Counted from the first letter of the stretch, positions 27,802-37,327 are shown. The stretch: 64,000 bases of DNA from Beijerinckiaceae bacterium (GCA_027532775.1 JAPZTO010000001.1:124001-188000); one strand, 5' to 3'. The notes: generated by a model from the letters alone, not told the origin. Made by a program: numbers and translations.

Positions 27802-28632
27802 TCAGGAAACCGGCACCCGGTCGGTCACGCGGCGCCAGAGCGCCCCGTCGGAGAAGCAGACCACGGCGCCGCCGGGTGCATCGGTGACATGGATCAGCGC
27901 CCCGGCACCGCTGGTGACAGGATCCGGCAGGGCCGCCCGTGCGACGGCGCCGAGACGGAGCGCGCCGGAGAGATGGAGCGCCGCCGACGGGGCGGTGATG
28001 CCGCCGAGGCCAACGCGGCCATCAGGCTGGATGACCAGAGCCGTCAGCCAGGTCTGACCGTCAGCGGACATCTTGAAGGCCAGCGCATCATTGGCGACCG
28101 TCCCGATCTCGGCCCGGCCGGACCAGCCGGTCTGGAACAGCAGGCTCGCCGTCGCCGCCGCCATCGCCTTGTTGAGCTTGAGCTGATGGCCTTCGCCATC
28201 ATGGGTCAGCAGCGTGGCCATGCCGCGGACGGCGAGCCGGTCAGCTCCCTCCGCCCGGGTTCCGATGCCGAGCCTGTCGATATCCTGAAGCGGGCCGATG
28301 GCCGGCACCCACCCGGCCAGGGTGAAGGCGAGCAGCCGCGCCTCGTCCTCGATCCAGGCGAGCCAGCCCGGCCCGGGCGCAACCAGCACCCAGCCGCCAT
28401 CCTGCCAGGCTGCAACCTGCCCGGCCCGCCCCTGCCAGGCGCCGGTGGCGCCTTCCGGCACCAGAAAGCGCGCGCCTTCGCCCGGATCCTCCGGCGGCAA
28501 GCCGACCACGCGGGACCGGGCGGAGAGCTGGACCAGCATGTCGAGGCGGCGCAGCGATTCATTCAGCGTGACATGCTTCTGGGCCTGGCCGGCGGCCAGA
28601 TAGGGCAAGGAAAGAAGGGGTGTCTCGTCCAT
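27802..28632 (-). CDS. DUF2793 domain protein (phage-tail-like)
   Basis: The N-terminus has the DUF2793 pattern: LLSLPYLAAGQAQKHVTLNE, then DMLVQLSARSR and PPEDPGEGARFLVPEGATGAW. The rest is beta-rich, including SAALHLSGALRLG and ending GAVVCFSDGALWRRVTDRVPVS, reminiscent of phage tail-fibre or tail-tip accessory proteins. The family occurs in alphaproteobacterial prophages and gene-transfer-agent-like regions. Here no other phage gene is present, and the gene sits next to surface polysaccharide and signalling genes. It may be a domesticated carbohydrate-binding surface protein or a phage remnant. Confidence 0.72.
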   Translation of the reverse strand: MDETPLLSLPYLAAGQAQKHVTLNESLRRLDMLVQLSARSRVVGLPPEDPGEGARFLVPEGATGAWQGRAGQVAAWQDGGWVLVAPGPGWLAWIEDEARLLAFTLAGWVPAIGPLQDIDRLGIGTRAEGADRLAVRGMATLLTHDGEGHQLKLNKAMAAATASLLFQTGWSGRAEIGTVANDALAFKMSADGQTWLTALVIQPDGRVGLGGITAPSAALHLSGALRLGAVARAALPDPVTSGAGALIHVTDAPGGAVVCFSDGALWRRVTDRVPVS

Positions 28633-28955
28633 GGCGGTCCTCGTGGTCTGACTGGGATGTCAAGGTTAGGGCCGCCCGTCAGGCCGGGGCGTATTGCCGG
28701 AGCCGCCGGCAGGGCGGTGGCCTGAACGGCCTTCGCTTTTCCCGCCCGGATGCGTCGGGCGTGACGGTCTCGGGACACGGCATTGCGCGGGAAGAGGCAT
28801 TCCTCGGTAAGAGCCCTGCCGACTTCCTGCGCAATTCCCTGAAATCGCGATGAATCGTGAAAACCCTGCCTTAAGCACGTCGGCAACCCGGGGCCTTTGT
28901 CGAAAAATCTCGCCATTTCCCGGTAACCACTCGCGGCCTAGGGTCCTGACGCGCA
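28633..28955. other. Divergent intergenic region, no gene seen
   Basis: The 323 bases separate the DUF2793 gene from the divergent GGDEF-EAL gene. I see no convincing small gene or RNA. TTGTCG near 28900 followed by A-rich sequence could be part of a promoter for the signalling gene, but no good -10 box is visible. Confidence 0.5.
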
Positions 28956-31331
28956 ATGCGGGGGGAAGGCTTGCTTTCAGCGGTTTTCAGAGTGCAGGAC
29001 CGTTTCATCGGCCTGGCGGGACAGGATCCCGAGTTTGTCGGACGGGCCCATGCCGAGCAGATCCGCGCGGTCGTGCGGCTGACGCCAGCCATGATGCTGG
29101 GCAACGTGTTCAGCATTGCCGTTCTGCTCGTCTCGTATTCCACGCATGCCGCGCTGCCCTTGCTCGTGCTGTGGAGCGTGGTTCTCTCCTTCTTCGTCGT
29201 CCGGTCGCTGCGTGCCTGGCGCGCTTTCCGTCAGGCCCCTCCCCGCAACTGGGCCTCGCCCCGGGCCATCCGGCGGGCAACCGTCAATGCCGCCTTGTTC
29301 GGCATCGTCTGGGGCATGATGCCGCTGATTTCCAACCCGGATTCCGGCGACGGACAACGCCTCGTCGTCACGGCGGTCCTGACCGGCATGCTCAGCGCCG
29401 GCAGCTTCGCCCTCTCCGCCCTGCCGCGCGCGACGCTGGTCTTCCTGCTGCCGGCCACGCTCGGCTCGACCTTGGCCCTGCTGGCGCGGATGACCGCCGT
29501 CGACCTGCTTCTCGGCATCCTCCAGTTCGCGCTGGTCGGCGTTGCGCTGCTGGCCTCGCATCATCATGCACGGATGCTGGTCTCCCATCTCCGGGCCGAG
29601 CGGGACGCCCTCGAACAGAAGGGCGTGATCGGGCTGCTGCTCAAGAGTTTCGAGGACCATGCCAGCGACTGGCTCTGGCATCTCGATGGTGCCGGTCGGT
29701 TCCGGCACGTCTCCCAGCGCTTCGCCGATGCGGCCGGGCTGCCGGCGCCCGAGATCGAAGGCATGTCCGCGCCGGCCCATCTCCACCGGGCCGGGGTGAA
29801 GCCGGGCAGCATTGCACGGCTGATCCTCGCCTTCCGGCGGCAAAGGGCGTTCCGGGATGTCGAGATCGGCCTGACGATCGGGGGCAAGCCGCGCTGGTGG
29901 CGGCTTTCGGGCGAACCGGCCTTTGACAATGCCGGGCGGTTCGTCGGCTTCCGCGGCGTCGGCTCCGATGTGACCGAGGCGCGGGAATCCGCTGACCGGC
30001 TCTCCTATCTCGCCCATTACGACAATGTCACCGGTGCGGTGAACCGGGGCCGGTTCGGCGAGCTGCTCTGCGGGCTCGCGGCCGGGGCCTCGCTCCGCCA
30101 GACGCCGTTTGCGCTGGTCTATGTCGATCTCGACTTCTTCAAGGTGGTGAATGACCGGCACGGACACCGGACGGGCGACCTGCTGCTCGCGGCCGTGGTC
30201 GAGCGCCTGCGCGCGCTGGTGCCGGCGGAAGCGATCGTCGCGCGGCTGGGCGGCGACGAATTTGCCCTCGCCCTCGATGCGCCGGGCGGCGAGCCCGAAC
30301 TGGCGGCCCTTGCCGGCCGGATCATCACCCATCTGTCGGAGCCGTTCGAGATCGGCGAGGCGCGCCTGACCATCGGCGCGAGCCTGGGCATCGTGGTGAC
30401 GGAGACACCGAGCGATGCCGAGACCCTGCTGCACCAGGCGGATCTCGCCCTTTACATGGCCAAGGAATCCGGGCGGCGGACCTTCCGGATCTTCCGGCCG
30501 GACATGGAGGACCGCCAGCGCGACCGCGCCCTTCTGGAAGCGGACCTCGCGCATGCCATCACACGGGGCGAACTCGAGCTGTATTACCAGCCCTTTGTCC
30601 GGACCCCGCGGGCAACGGCCGCCGGTTTCGAGGCGCTGCTGCGCTGGAAACACCCCGAACGTGGCATGATCCCGCCGGCGATCTTCATTCCGCTGGCCGA
30701 GAAGAGCAGCCTGATCAACCGGATCGGCGACTGGGTCCTGCGCGAGGCCTGCCGTGCGGCCGCCGCGATGCCGGGAGACATCGTCATGGCGGTCAACCTG
30801 TCTTCGCGGCAATTCGAACCCGGCCATCTGGCAGCCGATATCCGGGGCATCCTCGCCGAGACCGGCCTGGCCCCGCAGCGTCTCGAACTCGAGGTGACGG
30901 AAAGCGTGCTGATCGACAACCCGGACGCGGTGATCGAATGCCTGCGCGAACTGAAGGCGATCGGCGTCCGCATCGCGATGGATGATTTCGGCACCGGCTT
31001 TTCCAGCCTCTCCTATCTCTGGCGGTTCCCGTTCGACAAGATCAAGATCGACGGCGCCTTCATCTCGGCCATGACGCAGGACCGGACCGCGCGGGACATC
31101 GTGCAGGCCATCGCGATGCTGACCCGCCAGCTCGGTGTGGAACTGACGGCCGAGCGCGTGGAAACCGCCGAGGAGATCCGCTTCCTGAAGGAGATCCGCT
31201 GCGATTACCTCCAGGGCTATTTCTTCGCCCGCCCGATGCCACTGGCCGATGCGGCCGTCTACCTGCTCGCCGGGTCGCGGCGCCGCGGACGGACCGCGCA
31301 GCCCGGCCGGCCGAAGCCACTGGCGGCCTGA
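28956..31331 (+). CDS. Membrane PAS-GGDEF-EAL cyclic-di-GMP protein
   Basis: The N-terminal 220 residues contain several hydrophobic helices. A PAS domain follows (about 225-345; DWLWHLDGAGRFRHVSQRF, ending FRGVGSDVTEA). The GGDEF domain has an intact active site (RLGGDEFALA, Gly432) but no RxxD inhibitory site. The EAL domain carries FEALLRWKHP (Glu559), VNLSSRQFEP, LELEVTES, IAMDDFGTGFSSLSYL, KIDGAF and YLQGYFFARP, all metal and base residues present. One position differs, AERVET for the usual AEGVET. It could make or degrade cyclic-di-GMP. Placement between polysaccharide and RTX matrix genes suggests control of surface or biofilm output. Confidence 0.93.
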   Translation: MRGEGLLSAVFRVQDRFIGLAGQDPEFVGRAHAEQIRAVVRLTPAMMLGNVFSIAVLLVSYSTHAALPLLVLWSVVLSFFVVRSLRAWRAFRQAPPRNWASPRAIRRATVNAALFGIVWGMMPLISNPDSGDGQRLVVTAVLTGMLSAGSFALSALPRATLVFLLPATLGSTLALLARMTAVDLLLGILQFALVGVALLASHHHARMLVSHLRAERDALEQKGVIGLLLKSFEDHASDWLWHLDGAGRFRHVSQRFADAAGLPAPEIEGMSAPAHLHRAGVKPGSIARLILAFRRQRAFRDVEIGLTIGGKPRWWRLSGEPAFDNAGRFVGFRGVGSDVTEARESADRLSYLAHYDNVTGAVNRGRFGELLCGLAAGASLRQTPFALVYVDLDFFKVVNDRHGHRTGDLLLAAVVERLRALVPAEAIVARLGGDEFALALDAPGGEPELAALAGRIITHLSEPFEIGEARLTIGASLGIVVTETPSDAETLLHQADLALYMAKESGRRTFRIFRPDMEDRQRDRALLEADLAHAITRGELELYYQPFVRTPRATAAGFEALLRWKHPERGMIPPAIFIPLAEKSSLINRIGDWVLREACRAAAAMPGDIVMAVNLSSRQFEPGHLAADIRGILAETGLAPQRLELEVTESVLIDNPDAVIECLRELKAIGVRIAMDDFGTGFSSLSYLWRFPFDKIKIDGAFISAMTQDRTARDIVQAIAMLTRQLGVELTAERVETAEEIRFLKEIRCDYLQGYFFARPMPLADAAVYLLAGSRRRGRTAQPGRPKPLAA

Positions 31332-31453
31332 CGTCACCCCCCGGCAGCGACGAGGCTTTCCCGGCATCTTTTCCCAAGCAACCGGCTGCGCGAGCCCGCG
31401 GGAGGCTTGTCAGGTGCCGAGGCTTGTGCCTTTAAACGCCGAGGAAATCCTTC

Positions 31454-32887
31454 GTGCAGGTCGTCATGTCCGCTTCTCTCCCTCTCGTCCGCCCGATCAT
31501 CATGTGCGGCGGCTCCGGCACAAGGCTGTGGCCCCTCTCCCGCGAGGCGGTGCCGAAACAGTTCGCGCCGCTTTTCGACGGGCGCTCGACCTTCCAGGAA
31601 ACCATCCTGCGGCTGAAGGATCCGGCTGTCTTCGGCCGGCCGATCATCATTGCCAACCAGAGCCACCGTTTCCTGATCGAGCGCCAGATGGCCGAAATCG
31701 GGGCGGAGGCCGATCTCGTGCTCGAGCCTGTCGCGCGTGATTCCGGGCCGGCCATCATCGCGGGCAGCCTGTTCTGCGAACAGGCCAGCCCCGGCCAGCT
31801 GGCCCTCGTGCTGGCGGCGGACCATCTCGTGCTCCGGCCGGAAGCGTTCCGCGCCGCCGTCGCCGAAGGGCGCGCGGCGGCCATGTCCGGATCGATCGTG
31901 ACCTTCGGCGTTGTTCCCGCCGGGCCCGCCACCGGCTATGGCTATATCGAGCCGGGCGAGCCCATCTCTGGCGCGGTGAAGGGCGTCAAGCGCTTCGTCG
32001 AGAAGCCGGACCTGCCGACCGCCATCCGCTATCTCGAGCAGGGCTTCCTCTGGAATTCCGGGAATTTCCTGTTCTCCCCTGCCACCGTAATCGCGGAATA
32101 CGAGGCCGGCGATGCCGCCAGCGTCGCGACGATCCGGAAGGCCCTGGCGGAGGCCCGGCAGGATCTCGGCATGCCGGTGCTCGATCCCGAGGCCTTCGGG
32201 GCCGCACGGAAGATCTCGTTCGATTACGCCGTGATGGAGAAGACCCGCCGCGCCGCCGTGATCGGCGGGGATTTCGGCTGGTCGGATATCGGCAGCTGGG
32301 ACGCGCTCTGGGATGTCTCGGACCGTGACAGCGCCAACAATGCCACGTCCGGCGAGGCGGTGCTGGTCGATACGCGGAACAGCTATGTCTCCTCGGAGAA
32401 CCAGCTGGTCGCGACGCTCGGCATCGACAATCTCATCGTTGTCGCCACGCGGGATGCGGTGCTCGTTGCCGACAAGTCCCGCGCCGGCGAGGTGAAGCAG
32501 GTGGTGGATACCTTGCGCCAGCAGGGCAAACCGCAGGCCAACAACCATGCCCGCATGTATCGCCCGTGGGGCTGGTACCAGACGCTGGAGCTGCAGGGCA
32601 GGTTCCAGGTCAAGCGGATCGTCGTCTATCCCGGCGGCAAGCTCTCGCTGCAGAAGCATTTCCACCGGGCCGAGCATTGGGTCGTTGTGCGCGGCACCGC
32701 CCGCGTAACGGTCGACAATGACCTGCGCGAGCTCACCGAGAACCAGTCGGTCTATATCCCGCTGGGGGCCGTGCACCGGCTCGAGAACCCGGGCAAGATC
32801 GATGTCGAGATCATCGAGGTCCAGACCGGCTCCTATCTCGGCGAGGATGACATCATCCGCCTCGAGGATGTCTACCAGCGCAGCTGA
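31454..32887 (+). CDS. manC: Mannose-1-phosphate guanylyltransferase / mannose-6-phosphate isomerase
   Basis: A 477-residue bifunctional type II enzyme. The GTP-binding start is IIMCGGSGTRLWPLSREAVP followed by KQF, and FVEKPD is the sugar-phosphate motif. The cupin phosphomannose isomerase domain at the C-terminus holds QKHFHRAEHWVVVRGTARVT. It supplies GDP-mannose, the substrate of Gmd encoded 22 kb upstream. Two starts are possible: GTG at 31454 with GAGG nine bases upstream, or ATG at 31466 with AGGT. The predicted difference is four residues. It is not in an operon with gmd, but no other manC is visible. Confidence 0.95.
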   Translation: MQVVMSASLPLVRPIIMCGGSGTRLWPLSREAVPKQFAPLFDGRSTFQETILRLKDPAVFGRPIIIANQSHRFLIERQMAEIGAEADLVLEPVARDSGPAIIAGSLFCEQASPGQLALVLAADHLVLRPEAFRAAVAEGRAAAMSGSIVTFGVVPAGPATGYGYIEPGEPISGAVKGVKRFVEKPDLPTAIRYLEQGFLWNSGNFLFSPATVIAEYEAGDAASVATIRKALAEARQDLGMPVLDPEAFGAARKISFDYAVMEKTRRAAVIGGDFGWSDIGSWDALWDVSDRDSANNATSGEAVLVDTRNSYVSSENQLVATLGIDNLIVVATRDAVLVADKSRAGEVKQVVDTLRQQGKPQANNHARMYRPWGWYQTLELQGRFQVKRIVVYPGGKLSLQKHFHRAEHWVVVRGTARVTVDNDLRELTENQSVYIPLGAVHRLENPGKIDVEIIEVQTGSYLGEDDIIRLEDVYQRS

Positions 32888-32962
32888 GCCCGGGGTTGGC
32901 CGCTCTGCCGCGCCCATCTCTCCGGGGGCGCGCATGTTCAGGCAGGCCGTTTCCGGCGCGCC

Positions 32963-32984
32963 AGGACGTATACTCATAAATCGG
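32963..32984 (+). repeat. Left terminal inverted repeat of the MITE-like element
   Basis: Twenty-two bases from AGGACGTATAC to AAATCGG, perfectly complementary to the right end. Confidence 0.85.
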
Positions 32985-33034
32985 AGCGATTTTGATGGCA
33001 CCGGGATAGGAAAATGGCCGGAAGCGTCGCGAAG

Positions 33035-33052
33035 CCTTGACGTCCGTCAAGG
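33035..33052. repeat. Internal hairpin of the MITE-like element
   Basis: CCTTGACG and CGTCAAGG are separated by two bases, giving an eight-base-pair stem near the left third of the element. Confidence 0.6.
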
Positions 33053-33206
33053 CGAGCGGCGATTTCGAGTCAGTTTTGCATCCCGATGGCACCGAAGGCG
33101 CGGCAAATCCGGGCCATCTTTTCCGTCTTGCTCCTCGCAAGCCGGACGGCTTCCTTCGGATCAAGCCGAAAACCTGATCGCCGGATTTTCCCGCGTCAAA
33201 ACGCGC

Positions 33207-33228
33207 CCGATTTATGAGTATACGTCCT
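33207..33228 (-). repeat. Right terminal inverted repeat of the MITE-like element
   Basis: Exact reverse complement of the left 22 bases, ending ATACGTCCT. Confidence 0.85.
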
Positions 33229-33294
33229 AGGCGTCGATCCGCACAGGTCCATGCGCGGCGGGCGTTCTTGCCGGTCAGATGCGCGCAAGGGTTG

Positions 33295-33423
33295 AAGTTT
33301 TTGCGTGACACGAATCACGCCTTGCCAATAACGGGGAAATGTTTATTCTTCCTTGAAGTGTTTTTTGCTCGATTACATTCGATTATTTTTTTCTAATACA
33401 TTAATTTTCAAGAAGAGACCGTC
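33295..33423 (+). promoter_or_regulatory. A/T-rich leader before the large RTX gene
   Basis: Composition changes sharply from the GC-rich flanks to long T runs and TAATACATTAATTTT just before the RTX start. This is the likely promoter and leader of the gene. No single pair of -35/-10 boxes is clearly best. Confidence 0.45.
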
Positions 33424-36400
33424 ATGTTCAAGCCCTTTGCTGCGGCCAGTGCCGTTCCGGTTGCCGCGCGCCAGATCAAAGTTGCTTCCCCGGCCGGGCA
33501 TAAAGCGATCGTCCTGCAGGTTTCGCCGGGCGACACGCTCGACCTTTCCGCCGTGGTGGATCGCAAGATCACCGTTGTCCGGCTGGATCACCGGCTGATC
33601 CTGTTGTTCGAGGACAAGGGCCATATCGTGATCGAGGGCGCGCTGACGCCCGACGGCCTGCCCGTCGACGGCATCCTGACCAGCCCGGCCGAGGGCAAGG
33701 TCCTGCCCCTCGCGGATCTGCTCGCCAGCATGGGGCCGCTCCACACGGCCGAGATCCTGACGCAGGCGGGCATCACACCGCCGGTCATCAGCTCCGCGCT
33801 GGCCGCCGTTCCGCCCGCGATCGATTATGATCCGGGGAACCGCCCCGGGCTTGACCTGCTGGGGAACGAGGAATTCGGCTCTTCCCTGCCGCTTCCGGAG
33901 AAGAAGATCGGCGCTCTGGATGAGAAGATGCCCGTCGATTCTCCCGTCATCATCGATCTCGACACGCGGGACGGCACGACCAACGATTACTTTGGCTATT
34001 TTGAAATCGAGGCCGCCGGCTCGGATGCCTTCGCATCGCCCTCGAGCGGTGTCGAGATCGTCCAGGTTTCCTCGGCCGACGGTGTCGCCCATCTCTCGAT
34101 CACCGATCCCGATGGCGGCCCGATGCCCGTCAGGCTGGTCATCGAACTGGGCGATACCCGCATGGGAGATCCGGGCTTCCTGCAGGTCGATCCGGCCGTT
34201 CTGGCGCAATTCGGCGCTTCGGTGACAGGCGACGGCACCGGGCGGATCGTGCTTGAGACCGGCCAGCCGCTCTCGGCCGGCGCGATGACGACGCTGCTGG
34301 CGGCGATCCGCTATTTCAACACGGAAGCGACCTTCCTGATGGACAATGCGGACCGCGAGATCACGGTCACCGCCATTCACGAGAAGGGGCAGATTTCGAC
34401 ATCAACGGCCTTCATCCCCGTGATCGCCTATGTCGAGGACAGCACGAATATCGACGTCTTCGTCGGCACGCGCTTCAGCGACATCATCTTCGGGCTCGAC
34501 GGCGACAATGTCATCGACGGAGGCGCGGGGCATGACTGGATCGAAACCGGGGATGGCAACAACCGCGTCGATGGCGGTCGGGGACGGGATTTCATCGTGA
34601 CAGGCAGCGGTGATGACCGGATCGACGGCGGCGAGGGCAGCGACACCCTCTATGCCGGCGCCGGCGCGGATCAGGTCTCGGGCGGCCGGGGGAATGACGA
34701 GATCGACGGCGAAGACGGCGATGATGCCATTGATGGCGGCGACGGCGACGATACGATCAATGGCGGCGACGGGCGGGACAACGTGGCTGGCGGTGCCGGC
34801 GATGACAGTGTCGATGGCTGGACCGGGGATGACGTTGTTTCCGGCGGGGACGGCGACGATTCAGTGTTCGGCGATGATGGCGACGACATTGTCCGGGGCG
34901 ATGCCGGCAATGACTGGATCATGGGTGAAGCCGGCGATGATATGCTCGAAGGCGGTTCGGGCGACGATTTCCTCATCGGCGGCACGGGGGATGACCGGAT
35001 CGAGGGCGGCGACGGCAATGACGCGATCCTCGTCAGGATCGAAGACGGGTTCGACAGCCACATTGATGGCGGTGCCGGAACCGACACGCTCGCCATCGCG
35101 TCGGATGACCCGCAGACATGGTTCTCCGTCACGCTCGACGGCGACCAGATCCGCGAGATCACGTTGAGCAGCGCGAACTATTTTACCGACGCCATTCTGA
35201 CGGACGCGCAGGGGAACCGGAATGTCCAGGGGGTGGAGCACTTCCATCTGGAGCAATTCGGCTGGCCGGACGGCACACTGGATTTCTCGACCACAATGAC
35301 CGCTATCTCGGTTGATCTCGATGTCCGTTTCGAGCGCATGGTTGTCCTGGGCGAGGCGACCGGTTTCAGCGCCATTGCCGGCTTCAGGGATGTCATCGGC
35401 GGATCGGGCGACGATACGCTGGTGGGGGACCAGCAGGATAACGAGATTGCGGGCAATTCCGGCAATGACCGGATCGATGGCGATGGCGGTGACGACCGGC
35501 TCAGTGGCGGCCGGGGAAATGACGAAATCCTCGGGGGCGACGGGAACGACTCGATCACCGGTGGCCGGGGGGATGACAGGATTGATGGCGGAGACGGGAA
35601 CGATTTCATCCGCTCCAACATCACCGATGGCTTCGATTCGCATATCGATGGCGGGGCTGGCTTCGACTCGATGCTGATCGAATCCAATTCACCCGGCACC
35701 CGCTTCGCCATCACGCTTGATGGCACCGCCATCCGCTCGTTGTCACAGTTCAGCCCAAACGTTTCGCGGGACGCGATCGTGACGGATGCCCAGGGCAAGA
35801 GCAATGTCACAGGGATCGAGAGTTTCGAACTCATCCAGTGGTTCCCGATGGATGGCACGCTCGATTTTTCCGCCACCCAGACCAGCATCTATGTCGATCT
35901 TGACTGGCAGGGGCGCGGCAATGGAACCACGGGATTCGCCACAGGATTCGCCGAAGTCTACGGTTTCCAGCATGTCATCGGCGGAGCCGGGAACGATACA
36001 CTGAGCGGCGATGTGAACCGCAATGAATTCGATGGCGGCACCGGCGATGATCGCCTCTATACCGGAGACGGTGACGACATGGTCATTGGTGGCGCCGGGA
36101 ATGACAGGATCCGCGGCGCCGTCGGGAATGACGATGTCGATGGCGGTGATGGAAATGACCTGATCCTGCACGTCATCGGTGACGGGTTCGATTCAAGGAT
36201 CTCGGGCGGTGCCGGAAACGATGTGATGCGCATCGAAACCGATCTGAACTCGACCTATGCGACAATCCAATTCGACGCGAACGGCGTTTTGACCGGGCTG
36301 ACGCTTGATGCAAACGGCGTCAGCGAGCAGGTGATTGCTGCAGACGCGCAGGGCAACCTCAATGTCGAGGGCGTGGAAGCGTTCGCCCTGCATCATCTGG

Positions 36401-37167
36401 GTGCGGCGGATGGCACGCTCGATTTCTCCGGCGTGACGACAGGGGTGAATGTCGATCTCGATGGCCCAGCCTTCGGCAATGGCAAGGGCACGGCGACCGG
36501 CTTCAGCGAAGTGGTCGGGTTCCGGCATGTTATCGGCGGTGACGGCGACGATTCGCTCTGGGGTGATGATCGGGGGAATACGATCGAGGGCGCTGCCGGC
36601 AACGACTACATCGTCGGGTTCGGCGGCGACGACGTGATTGTCGGCGGCGACGGCGATGATCGCCTGTTCGGGATGGAAGGTACCGACAGGATCTATGGCG
36701 GAGCCGGCAATGACCTTCTGGCAGGATACAAAGGCGATGACATGCTCGATGGCGGCGATGGCGATGACCGGTTGGTTGTGCAGTTCGGCCATAACACGCT
36801 GACCGGGGGCTCGGGCGCGGATCAGTTCCGGATTACCCTCTCGCTGATCGAGTTGGACCCTGCGGCAAACGGCAACCATGTCGTCACGGATTTCAATGCG
36901 GCTGAGGGTGATCAAATCTGCTTCTATTCCAATGGATTTCCCGATTCGATGGGGATCGCTGGTGCGCTCTCCGGCCAGATCGACCCCAACCGTTTCGTGT
37001 CCGGGACCGATTTCACCCGTTCGGATCAGCGCTTCCTGTTCAATACGCAGGACAACACGCTCTATTACGACGCGGATGGGTCGGGCGCTGCATCGGACAA
37101 GATGGCGGTCTGCACGCTGCTGCAGGGCACGCTTGATGCGAGCCTGATCCAGCTGATCGCGCCCTGA
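33424..37167 (+). CDS. Large RTX calcium-binding surface/secreted protein
   Basis: A 1247-residue acidic protein without a Sec signal. The first 110 residues carry KVASPAGHKAIVLQVSPGDT and a stretch resembling phase-secreted RTX proteins. A beta-rich region runs to about residue 340. Nona-repeats of the GGxGxDxUx type begin near residue 365 (for example GGDGDDTINGGDGRDNV). A module of about 190 residues, opening DGFDSHIDGGAG and including LTDAQGNRNVQGVE, DGTLDFS and GFRDVIGGSGDDTL, occurs three times from about residues 541, 735 and 920. A final RTX block and GSGAASDKMAVCTLLQG-like tail complete it. Type I secretion is expected; the exporter is not in the window. It is probably an adhesin or matrix protein, but no catalytic site is seen. 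Confidence 0.88.
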   Translation: MFKPFAAASAVPVAARQIKVASPAGHKAIVLQVSPGDTLDLSAVVDRKITVVRLDHRLILLFEDKGHIVIEGALTPDGLPVDGILTSPAEGKVLPLADLLASMGPLHTAEILTQAGITPPVISSALAAVPPAIDYDPGNRPGLDLLGNEEFGSSLPLPEKKIGALDEKMPVDSPVIIDLDTRDGTTNDYFGYFEIEAAGSDAFASPSSGVEIVQVSSADGVAHLSITDPDGGPMPVRLVIELGDTRMGDPGFLQVDPAVLAQFGASVTGDGTGRIVLETGQPLSAGAMTTLLAAIRYFNTEATFLMDNADREITVTAIHEKGQISTSTAFIPVIAYVEDSTNIDVFVGTRFSDIIFGLDGDNVIDGGAGHDWIETGDGNNRVDGGRGRDFIVTGSGDDRIDGGEGSDTLYAGAGADQVSGGRGNDEIDGEDGDDAIDGGDGDDTINGGDGRDNVAGGAGDDSVDGWTGDDVVSGGDGDDSVFGDDGDDIVRGDAGNDWIMGEAGDDMLEGGSGDDFLIGGTGDDRIEGGDGNDAILVRIEDGFDSHIDGGAGTDTLAIASDDPQTWFSVTLDGDQIREITLSSANYFTDAILTDAQGNRNVQGVEHFHLEQFGWPDGTLDFSTTMTAISVDLDVRFERMVVLGEATGFSAIAGFRDVIGGSGDDTLVGDQQDNEIAGNSGNDRIDGDGGDDRLSGGRGNDEILGGDGNDSITGGRGDDRIDGGDGNDFIRSNITDGFDSHIDGGAGFDSMLIESNSPGTRFAITLDGTAIRSLSQFSPNVSRDAIVTDAQGKSNVTGIESFELIQWFPMDGTLDFSATQTSIYVDLDWQGRGNGTTGFATGFAEVYGFQHVIGGAGNDTLSGDVNRNEFDGGTGDDRLYTGDGDDMVIGGAGNDRIRGAVGNDDVDGGDGNDLILHVIGDGFDSRISGGAGNDVMRIETDLNSTYATIQFDANGVLTGLTLDANGVSEQVIAADAQGNLNVEGVEAFALHHLGAADGTLDFSGVTTGVNVDLDGPAFGNGKGTATGFSEVVGFRHVIGGDGDDSLWGDDRGNTIEGAAGNDYIVGFGGDDVIVGGDGDDRLFGMEGTDRIYGGAGNDLLAGYKGDDMLDGGDGDDRLVVQFGHNTLTGGSGADQFRITLSLIELDPAANGNHVVTDFNAAEGDQICFYSNGFPDSMGIAGALSGQIDPNRFVSGTDFTRSDQRFLFNTQDNTLYYDADGSGAASDKMAVCTLLQGTLDASLIQLIAP
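35044..36600 (+). repeat. Threefold intragenic repeat in the RTX gene
   Basis: Three related modules start at about 35044, 35626 and 36181 (spacing 582 and 555 bases). Each encodes DGFDS, a non-RTX beta-rich insert with DAQG and DGTLDFS, and then an RTX roll beginning VIGG. Recombination between copies could change protein length. Confidence 0.8.
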
Positions 37168-37213
37168 CGATCCAGATCGAATGATCGGCTCTGCTCCTCC
37201 CGGGGCCGGTCCT

Positions 37214-37244
37214 GCCCCGTCGCCGCACGCGGCGGGGCTTTTCT
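37214..37244 (+). terminator. Rho-independent terminator of the RTX gene
   Basis: A GC stem (GCCC plus CGCCGC pairing with GCGGCG plus GGGC, with a three-base bulge) is followed by TTTTCT. It lies 47 bases after the RTX stop. Confidence 0.7.
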
Positions 37245-37327
37245 CCCCCGGTCTTCGGGCTTCCCGCGCGGGAGGCCCGGGCCGGAACCGGCGGCTTCCC
37301 TTGACCTGCCCGCCCCCGACCCGGCGG

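Larger units (their letters stand above)
32963..33228. mobile_element. MITE-like non-coding element with 22-bp perfect terminal inverted repeats
   Basis: The ends are exact inverted copies: AGGACGTATACTCATAAATC at the left, plus GG, and its complement at the right. The similarity continues imperfectly for about 25 further bases inward on both sides. The 266-base interior has no convincing gene and no transposase. The flanks do not show an obvious target duplication. The size and structure fit a miniature inverted-repeat element or a deleted IS remnant. It lies in the gap between manC and the large RTX gene. Confidence 0.75.

Noticed and set aside
26231-28057. Plus-strand frame of 608 codons
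   Set aside because: It is antisense to the P450 and DUF2793 genes and has low-complexity, arginine-rich composition.
32853-33311. Small frames across the MITE-like element
   Set aside because: They run through both inverted repeats, lack ribosome binding sites and show no family motif.
34600-36800. Short regular repeats resembling a CRISPR or minisatellite
   Set aside because: They are in-frame codons for RTX nona-repeats inside an intact gene, with no conserved repeat-spacer structure.
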